From Clytia hemisphaerica (Eukaryota > Cnidaria > Hydrozoa > Leptothecata > Clytiidae), in NCBI GenBank assembly GCA_902728285.1, contig CACVBU010001205.1, forward strand, positions 1,944,590 through 2,008,589: a stretch of DNA of 64,000 nucleotides. Direction: 5' to 3'. The notes below the pieces were generated by a model. It had not been told where the DNA came from. It saw only the letters and a program-made list of their open reading frames with translations, and did not search any database. Positions within the stretch are counted from its first letter, which is position 1, and every line of letters starts with the position of its first letter. Both the position numbers and the translations under genes were made by a program. Below, piece by piece: positions 57,061 to 64,000 of the stretch.

Positions 57061-60000
57061 CCGACGACGTCCTTTCCAACCTAGATGCGCCATCCACCGA
57101 TACTAACCTTGAAATCAACACTGTATCTGGAACCACAACAGAGAGAAGCTCTATAATCAATGGTCTCTGCGTTTGTGCCATTGATCAACCTATACCCTTG
57201 TCAATCAAGCTTCCGAAAGTGTACAGCCGATCAACACTACCTTCAGACGAGGCTGATATTCCTACACCCGCTCAGCTACAACCATGGCCTTACCTCAACC
57301 AAATCGCCAATCACTTCCCTAAAATCAGAGGAAAAGTTGGCTTACTCATTGGGTCAAACTGTCCCAAAGCTCTTGAACCAATGGAAATCGTTCATAGTCG
57401 AGACAATGGTCCATTTGCTTTCAGATCACGACTTGGTTGGTGCATCACTGGTCAAGTCAAGTCAAATTCATCAAGCACGTCTTGTCATCGAATTCAAGTT
57501 CAAGATCGAACCGATCAATACTTTCAAGTCAGAGAGTCATTCAAAGATTTGTCGTTAAAGGAAATGATCGTCAAGGCATCCACCTTAGACTTCCACGAAT
57601 CCAGCCAGCTCATTACCCTGTCTCAAGACGACAAATGCTTTTTCGAAATCATGAAAGACATCAAATACAAGGATGGACACTACTACTTACCACTTCCACT
57701 GAGAGATCCACACAAGATAATACCCAACAATCGATCGCAATGTCTTCAACGAGCAGCATGGTTAAAACAGCGACTTCTAAAGAACGATCGAATGTTCAAC
57801 GACTACAAAGCCTTTATGCAAACAAACATCGAAAAAGGCTACGTCAAACTTGCTTCAAATTCACCAACACCAAACAAGACATGGTACATCCCTCACCATG
57901 GTGTATACCATCCGCGCAAACCAGACAAAATCCGCGTCGTATTCGATTGCACGGCGAAATATCAAGGATACTGTCTCAACCAAGAACTGATCCAAGGACC
58001 AGACCTCACCAATCAACTCATCGGAGTGCTGTTAAGATTTCGACAATATCCAGTGGCAGTCATGGCAGAAATCGAATCAATGTTCTACCAAGTACGTGTA
58101 CCAGAAGAATTTCACGACAACCTTAGATTCATTTGGTGGCCAAATGGCGATCTATCGAAGGAGCCCGTCGACTACCAAATGTGTGTTCATCTATTTGGCG
58201 CCACATCGTCACCTAGCTGTGCCAACTACGCGTTACGACAGACAGCTGATGCCAACAAAGAAACGTACGGTGACGAAGCATCAAAGTCGTTATATCGAAA
58301 CTTCTATGTCGACGATCTTCTTAAGTCGTATTCAAATGTATCAACCGCCATCCAAACAACTTCTGACATAACGAAAATGTGTCATTCGGGAGGCTTCAGA
58401 CTAACCAAATTCATGTCAAACGAACGAGAATTCCTTGCAACCATTCCAGACCAAGAAAAAGCCAAATCTCTGAAAGACCTCGATATGTCTCGTACACAAC
58501 TTCCATCCGATCGTGCGTTAGGAATGAAATGGTGTCCAGAGAACGATATCTTTACCTACCAGCTTTCAACCAAAGAGAAACCACTGACACGAAGAGGATT
58601 GTTATCGTCCATCAGCTCTGTTTACGATCCATTAGGACTTGCATCACCATATCTTCTCGAAGGCAAAAAGCTTCTCCAACTCATCTGTTCCGAACGATGT
58701 GGATGGGATGAACCGTTAAGCTCCGATCAATCATCAAGATGGATCAAATGGAGGAAGGAACTCGTAATGCTTGAACAACTTCAAATCGACCGATGCTTTC
58801 GTCCCAAGGAATTCAAAGACGTTGTATCAACTTCGCTTCATCACTTCTCTGATGTATCTGCAGACGCTTGCGGTCAAGTATCCTACCTTCGTTTTAAAAG
58901 CAGCCAAGACGAAATCATCTGCAAGCTCGTCATTGCAAAATCAAGAGTAGCACCAAGAAAGCGACCAACTATCCCACGTCTCGAATTGACAGCCGGAGTT
59001 ATATCAGTCAAGGTATCCTTGTCCCTCAAAAACGAGCTTGATTTGGAAATCGACAAGAACCACTATTGGACATATTCTCAAGTCGTTTTGAGTTATTTAC
59101 TGAACGAAGTCAAACGATTCCATCTATACGTAAGCAACCGTGTTCAATTCATTCGTGAACACACCACAATCGATTAATGGAAGTACGTACGTCGAAAGAA
59201 AATCCAGCTGATGATACATCGCGTGGTCTCAACCTATCGACCACTAACAAGAATCAACGTTGGCTAGAGGGACCAGTATTCCTTTATCGTGACGAATCGA
59301 AATGGCCAACTCAACCCAAGAAGTTGTCAATCGGTGAAGACGATCGAGAAGTAAAACACGTTAAAGTCAACACAATCAAGGTAAATTACGACGCAATCGC
59401 CATCTTGGAAATCCGAATCAGTAGTTGGACCAAGATGAAAAGAGTCATCGCTCGAATGCTTCAATGGTTGGTTAGGTATCGCCGAAAACTCGACGTTTCG
59501 ATCGTTCAAAGTGCAGAAACGGTCATCTTCCAATCGATTCAAAGGAGAGCTTTCGCCAATGACATCAACAACCTAACGACAAAGAAACCAGTCAAACGAC
59601 ATGGATCACTATGGCGACTTTCACCCTTTCTCGACTCAAACAGCTTCATTCGTGTCGGGGGAAGGATATCTCACTCGAACGTACCGGAGGAACTCAAACA
59701 CCCAATCATCCTACCAAAGGAATCAAACGTCACCAAGATGGTCGTTCGAGCAGCCCATCAACAGATGCAACACGGAGGAAGAAATGCAAAAATAAGTCGA
59801 TTGAGAGATCAAGGTTTTTGGGTTATCAACGGCAACTCGTTAGTGCGACACATAATTTCGAAGTGTGTCTCGTGTCGTCGTCTCCGTGGAGCTCCGTCAA
59901 CTCAGAAAATGGCCGATCTTCCAGAGGATCGAACGGCTGAAACAGCACCTTTCACCTACGTTGGAACGGACTTATTCGGTCCGTTTATGATCAAAGAACG

Positions 60001-60893
60001 ACGAAGTCTTCTCAAACGATACGGTATCATCTTCACGTGCATGAGCAGTCGTGCAGTTCATCTTGAGTGTGTATCCACGATGGATACAGACTCGTTCATC
60101 CAATGCTTGAGACGATTCATCGGCAGAAGAGGCAACATCCGTCTACTACGATGCGACAACGGCACCAATTTCGTTGGTGCAAGGAATGAGCTTGCCAAGG
60201 CTCTTCAAGAGATGGATGAACAAGCCATTACTAATTTTCTTTTGAGTTTAGGTGCTGACTTCATCTCTTGGAAGCACAACACACCTACAGCAAGCAATCA
60301 CGGGGGTGTGAGGGAGAGGATGATCAGAACAACACGAGCAATTCTATCTTCACTGATGATGACACATGGTGAATCACTCAATGACGAATCATTCCGTACA
60401 CTGTTGGTAGAAGTCGAAGCTACAATCAATTCACGCCCGCTGACAGTTGAATGTATCAACGATCCAACTAGTCTAACGCCGATATCACCACCCAACATCT
60501 TGACGATGAAATCCAGCGTGGTAATGCCTCCTCCTGGTCACTTTGTCAAAGAAGACGTGTTCTGCAGACGACGATTGAGACGCGTACAACACATCGCAAA
60601 CGAATTTTGGTACAGTTGGCGTAAAGAGTATTTAACAAATTTACAAGCTAGATCAAAATGGTGCAATACCAGACGAGATCTAGCGATTGGTGATGTAGTT
60701 CTTATGAAAGAGGACACCAACAGAAACTGTTGGAAACTCGCTCTTGTTCAATAATTACACGAGAGTCAAGATGGTCACGTTAGATCTGTTCAAATCAAAC
60801 AAGGGTCAAATACATATGATAGACCCACAAATAAACTTGTTCTTCTTGTTGAAAATGATGTCAAAATTTTGAAATCAAGTGAATGTACTGAAT
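56931..60893 (+). pseudogene. BEL/Pao pol (protease, RT, RNase H, integrase) with breaks
   Basis: Protease: LALLDNGSQATFV (about 57030). RT: WYIPHHGVYHPRKPDKIRVV, VAVMAEIESMFYQV, HLFGATSSPSCANYAL and the catalytic FYVDDLLKS (about 58300); the Pao-type linker SSVYDPLGLASP follows. RNase H: HHFSDVSADACG, IPRLELTA. Integrase: H-H-C-C zinc region (HQQMQHGG...CVSCRRL), then the DDE set in YVGTDLFGPF, LRCDNGTNFVG and GGVRERMIRTTR. Breaks: TAA at 59175-59177, directly followed by a frame change in a TACG run near 59185, and TAA at 60752-60754, after which the same frame stays open to a stop at about 60893. Domain order and motifs are BEL/Pao. The catalytic residues I looked for are present. Confidence 0.88.
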
Positions 60894-61062
60894 AAACTTA
60901 ACTTGATACTGAAATTTGGTTTGATGAAAGTTAAATGAATGGTCAATGGTTATGGAATTCCCCGACGAGGAGCCTAACTTTATTTTAGTATTTATTAAAA
61001 AAAAAAATAAAATTTTGAGTGCATTTTGTCAAGATGTGTAAACCATCTTGAGGGGAGCCAGA

Positions 61063-61690
61063 TGTAACTGCCGAGGCACGGCAGCGAAACCTGGCTGCTC
61101 TCGTGCTTGGTTTACGTCATCCTTTGGTCTTTTTGTTTCGTGTCTCTTTTGTCTCGTTTTCTGTTACTCTTGGCTTCCTTTGTTTTTGTGTCATTCATTT
61201 TGTCTTGAGAATTACGTTCCGTTTATTTTACGCATTTTCTTTTATTAAAGTAATTAATTTGTACATACGGTAATTATCTAGTAATTAATATAAAAACTAG
61301 AAGTTGTCAGTAGAAATCATTCATTCACATCTGAATACTGTAAGAGAGATGTTGAATGATGAAGTGATATAGTTCACAAACGTTTTTGGTATTTTTGACA
61401 CTTGATTGAATGTGACTGCTGACGGCTTCTAGCCCCAAGACATTGTTAATTTAGTAAGTATATTTTATTTGTTTAGCATTAATATATTAGATTTCAGTTT
61501 AGTTCATTTGTTTCTTTGAGTGTCTTTTTCTGTTCTGCAGTACCTGGGATTAGAGATTTTCTATAGTTTTGTACATTTTTCTAAAGTAGTTTTGTATTTT
61601 TTTGTTCTAGCCTATCGTTTCAATACACCATTTATCGGAGCGATTGAGTATCAATTTCCTGTCCTGAGATAAGTTTCTTCGGCACCAACA
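61063..61690 (+). repeat. 3' LTR of the BEL/Pao element
   Basis: Copy of 53598-54227, preceded by the purine-rich tract at about 61049-61061. Confidence 0.9.
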
Positions 61691-61897
61691 CTAAGTATTG
61701 ATTTAAAGCGATTTCAAAAGGAGAAAATCAAAAATAAAATAAATCTGACATCTCTAAGAGCCATAGTGGAGGGTTTCAAAGATTTATTTCCTTAAGAGAA
61801 GACATTTTTGCAAAATTAATTTAAGCACTTTGAAGAGAAATTGAGAGTTCAATGATAGAAAATAAACTTGGCGAAATTCTTTTTTTTCAAATCTTAC

Positions 61898-62707
61898 AGG
61901 TAACTCAGTAAAATTGTCAGAAAATATATTTTTGTCACTATTTCTTCTCTTGAGGTATAATATGTACATACGCTTATTTGATCTCTCCTTAGCCTCAGCT
62001 TTGGTTTCATGAAAGAGACTCAATTTTTGCTCTTCATAGCGGCTTCCAGCTTGACGCGTCCCATACAGTGTCAAAGTGTCACGTTTGCTTAAATCAGTTT
62101 CAATGTGGTTTTTCATTTTCCTCTGAATCTTTCTGGTTTCTCGCTTCTTCTCAGAAGAAGTGAGACGACGTGTTAAGTTTGACTCTGGCAGCTTAGATAG
62201 AATTTCAGTAAAAGAATGTGAATACATCATATTCCATTTACTATTTACTTCCTGTAACACATTCCGACAAATTTCTTTTTCCATGCCAATGGATGGTCGG
62301 TTAAAGGACGGAAGTTCAATTGTTAACGATGCCATTGGTGTGACAGGTGTTGAAGGTGAGCGAAGATTTGATGGGCCAGCCATTGAATTTTGTGGGGAAA
62401 ATAATTGAGGTGATTGATTTGCATGGTGAAAAGATGGATAATTGAGAGTAAAAAAATTTGAATTAGATGGACCAGCCATAGGACTTGATTTTGTTGAATT
62501 ATTGAAATCTGATGGACCAGCCATAGGAGTTGTTGGTGTTGCAATATTGAAATTAGATGGACCAGGCATAGGAGTAATTGGTGTTGCAAGATTGAAATTA
62601 GATGGACCAGCCATCATAGGAGTTGTTGGTGTTGCAGTATTATAATTCAACGAACCAGCCGTTTTAGTTGAAGGAGTAGAATAAAGGGACATTGATGGAC
62701 CAGCCAT
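61898..62707 (-). CDS. Putative exon with MAGPSN repeats, 270 codons
   Basis: ATG at 62707 (MAGPSMSLYSTPS) and a GTAAGA donor after 61898. Residues 1-125 are five to six imperfect copies of an MAGPSNFNxATPTTP-like unit, low in charge and probably disordered. Residues 130-270 are basic and helix-rich (EILSKLPESNLTRRLTSSEK, KKRETRKIQRKMKNH, NKRMYILYLKRRNSD). No domain recognised. It lies just beyond the BEL insertion on the same strand as the 13-exon gene and could be its 5' exon, but its end phase (0) does not fit the first exon at 53484 (phase 1), so another exon or a different gene is needed. Confidence 0.45.
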
Positions 62708-63047
62708 ATCAGTTAACGAAGTTGAACAAAAAAAGTTGTTGGGTAGTGGAGAAACAACATTATGGAGATGAAATAATTGGAGTTGGCAAACTGGCGGAAG
62801 AAACAATTTGATAAATATGTTTACATGGTCCACATTCATATAAGGTGTGTAAACGTTTATAATTGTTGTCCAGTTTGTTCCACTTATCAATGCTAAATCG
62901 ACACATGATTTGTTTTGTCATGGAAGTGTCATATATGTTCTTGTTTTTTTTTAGGAATTTTACGAACCTTGCCAAATAAATATAAAATGTTTTTTGATCA
63001 ATGTCTATGTGATCAAATTGTTCTTTAAAATATAAATATATCCTAAT

Positions 63048-63186
63048 CGATATCTATTACGTGAGATTGGAGAATTTCGCGCAATAGATCCACTCCCCAA
63101 GCTATGACGTACAGGTCAAATTTCACGGGACAGAGTTAGCCTTGAGATTCGGGCTCTAGCCCGAGAAAAACTCACGTAATAGATTC
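63048..63186. mobile_element. Short MITE of about 135 bp
   Basis: ATCTATTACGTGAG near 63050 and its exact inverse CTCACGTAATAGAT near 63170 bracket about 105 bp; inside, GCTCTAGCCCGAG forms a small palindrome. No ORF; no target duplication resolved. Confidence 0.55.
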
Positions 63187-63416
63187 CGTACGTAATAGAT
63201 AGCTTCTTGCTTAACCTCGCTATTAAGAAAAAACTATGGTATGTTAAAAGCACAATTTCTTTTTTCCGGATTCTTTCCCTCTTCTCCGCATCGGAAAATC
63301 AGCGGAAAATATGATGCGGGCGGGTGACGCGAACAGAACTATTTTTCGATGGGCGCCTACTAATACATAGATCATAGAATTTAGACTCTCCAACTTGATA
63401 CAATAAGTAATTTCAT

Positions 63417-64000
63417 TCATTTCATAAAGCGATATATCTGGTCGTGCAGCGTTGGAAGCTGGGGATCATGTCGTTGTAAGTAAAGATCGAAGCGCATGAA
63501 AATTTGAAGGACGCTTTGAAAGAAAAACAGGTGAGCCTCTAACATTGTTCCAGAATAATGTTGAACAAGTCGATGGAAGCGTGGTCCGGTTTCATCATAA
63601 GCACTAAGAAAGTAAGATTTTAAGGAGGGATAAATCTTTAAGGACCTTGTGACAGCAGCTTCTAGGGAGAGCCATCTTGTCGATACATACTTGATGATTT
63701 TCTTGTATTCTTGCTCACAAAACAAGCAAAACTCTTCAAGAGTCACTTTTCGTTTTGAGCTTTTGTCAAAATAATGATATAGATCAACAAGAAAATCGTC
63801 AATATCGAATGATGTGACTGCAGTGTAGTCCTCTGCTCCTTTGGCAGCTGTGTTATGAACAATGTGACAAGGACAGCCATTGACATGAATTGAAGAAATT
63901 GTCTTCAAAACTCGTGATTTGATGGAGTTGCGTACACCCATGTTGACAGAAGTATTGTCCATTCCTATTGCTACACAGTGGTTCCAGTCTATACCATTCT
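63417..64000 (-). CDS. hAT-like transposase, C-terminal part, runs off the window
   Basis: One frame is open from 63417 past the window edge at 64000, so the true start is outside; the ATG at 63962 is internal. It encodes DWNHCVAIGMDNTSVNMG, VNGCPCHIVHNTAAKGAEDY, YVSTRWLSLEAAVTRSL, YPSLKSYFLS and FDLYLQRHDPQLPTLHDQIY. This is the central and insertion region of hAT-type (ZMYM-related) transposase proteins: an RNase H-like fold with the Asp in GMDNTS and a C-x-C-H near VNGCPCH. It stops at 63417, before the usual dimerisation end, so it may be truncated or one exon. No stops inside. Confidence 0.65.
   Translation of the reverse strand, partial: NGIDWNHCVAIGMDNTSVNMGVRNSIKSRVLKTISSIHVNGCPCHIVHNTAAKGAEDYTAVTSFDIDDFLVDLYHYFDKSSKRKVTLEEFCLFCEQEYKKIIKYVSTRWLSLEAAVTRSLKIYPSLKSYFLSAYDETGPRFHRLVQHYSGTMLEAHLFFFQSVLQIFMRFDLYLQRHDPQLPTLHDQIYRFMK

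Larger units (their letters stand above)
53598..61690 (+). mobile_element. BEL/Pao LTR retrotransposon, full length, 8.1 kb
   Basis: LTRs of about 628-630 bp at 53598-54227 and 61063-61690, starting TGTAACTG and ending CCAACA, with about six substitutions between them by eye. CTAAG flanks both sides (53593-53597 and 61691-61695). A purine-rich tract (GAGGGGAGCCAGA) ends at the 3' LTR. Gag and pol on the plus strand have BEL/Pao-type domains. It landed upstream of, and in the opposite orientation to, the 13-exon gene, perhaps inside one of its introns. Several breaks make it defective. Confidence 0.92.

Noticed and set aside
57160-58711. Alternative-frame ORFs over BEL pol (57160-57558, 57437-58126, 58379-58711)
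   Set aside because: They overlap the true pol frame and lack motifs; by-products of codon bias.

Overview
The window is AT-rich metazoan nuclear DNA. Coding regions are split by short introns with GT/AG borders, and there are no operons, Shine-Dalgarno sites or CRISPR arrays. The mix of mobile-element families is what I would expect from a cnidarian genome: Penelope-like, BEL/Pao, Ty3/gypsy, Harbinger, an ISL2EU-type THAP/YqaJ element, Tc1, hAT, a tyrosine-recombinase/Myb family and DUF6589-like genes. The cnidarian assignment is an inference; no marker gene fixes the species. I found no confident single-copy housekeeping gene. The window reads as a nested bed of transposable elements of different ages.

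Layout. 1-1.56 kb: decayed tyrosine-recombinase/Myb gene. 2.3-3.0 kb: LINE tail with a minisatellite. 3.16-7.39 kb (minus): a well-preserved spliced gene for an SF3-type helicase-like protein, the most interesting gene here. 8.5-11.4 kb: OB-fold ORF and a worn LINE reverse transcriptase. 12.2-16.3 kb: Penelope-like fragments, a 104-bp satellite, and a 774-bp non-autonomous transposon with a 9-bp target duplication. 17.3-17.7 kb: foldback element rich in TGACGTCA. 18.74-23.86 kb (minus): young Ty3/gypsy element with 130-bp LTRs that look identical. 24.05-30.47 kb: Harbinger-type region (Myb-like protein plus DDE transposase) carrying a LINE ORF1 insertion.

30.6-32.5 kb: DUF6589-like pseudogene with recognisable exons. 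33.7-38.5 kb: two copies of one MITE with 5-bp target duplications, one of them inside a Rep/SF3-like NTPase pseudogene, plus a Tc1 transposase split by another insertion. 39.0-39.4 kb: G-run-ended MITE. 41.59-47.84 kb: apparently complete two-gene ISL2EU-type transposon with convergent THAP-DDE transposase and SAP/SWIM/YqaJ nuclease genes. 48.1-53.5 kb (minus): 13-exon gene of a multicopy family of unknown function, with an in-frame stop. 53.60-61.69 kb: complete but broken BEL/Pao element whose gag carries a MITE with a 9-bp target duplication. 61.9-62.7 kb: exon rich in an MAGPSN-type repeat. 63.4-64.0 kb: hAT-like transposase running off the window end.

Genes that appear to work together are the two convergent ISL2EU genes, the two Harbinger genes, and the gag/pol sets of the LTR elements. 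Exon borders were read by eye from GT/AG signals and reading frame; treat them as accurate to within a few bases.
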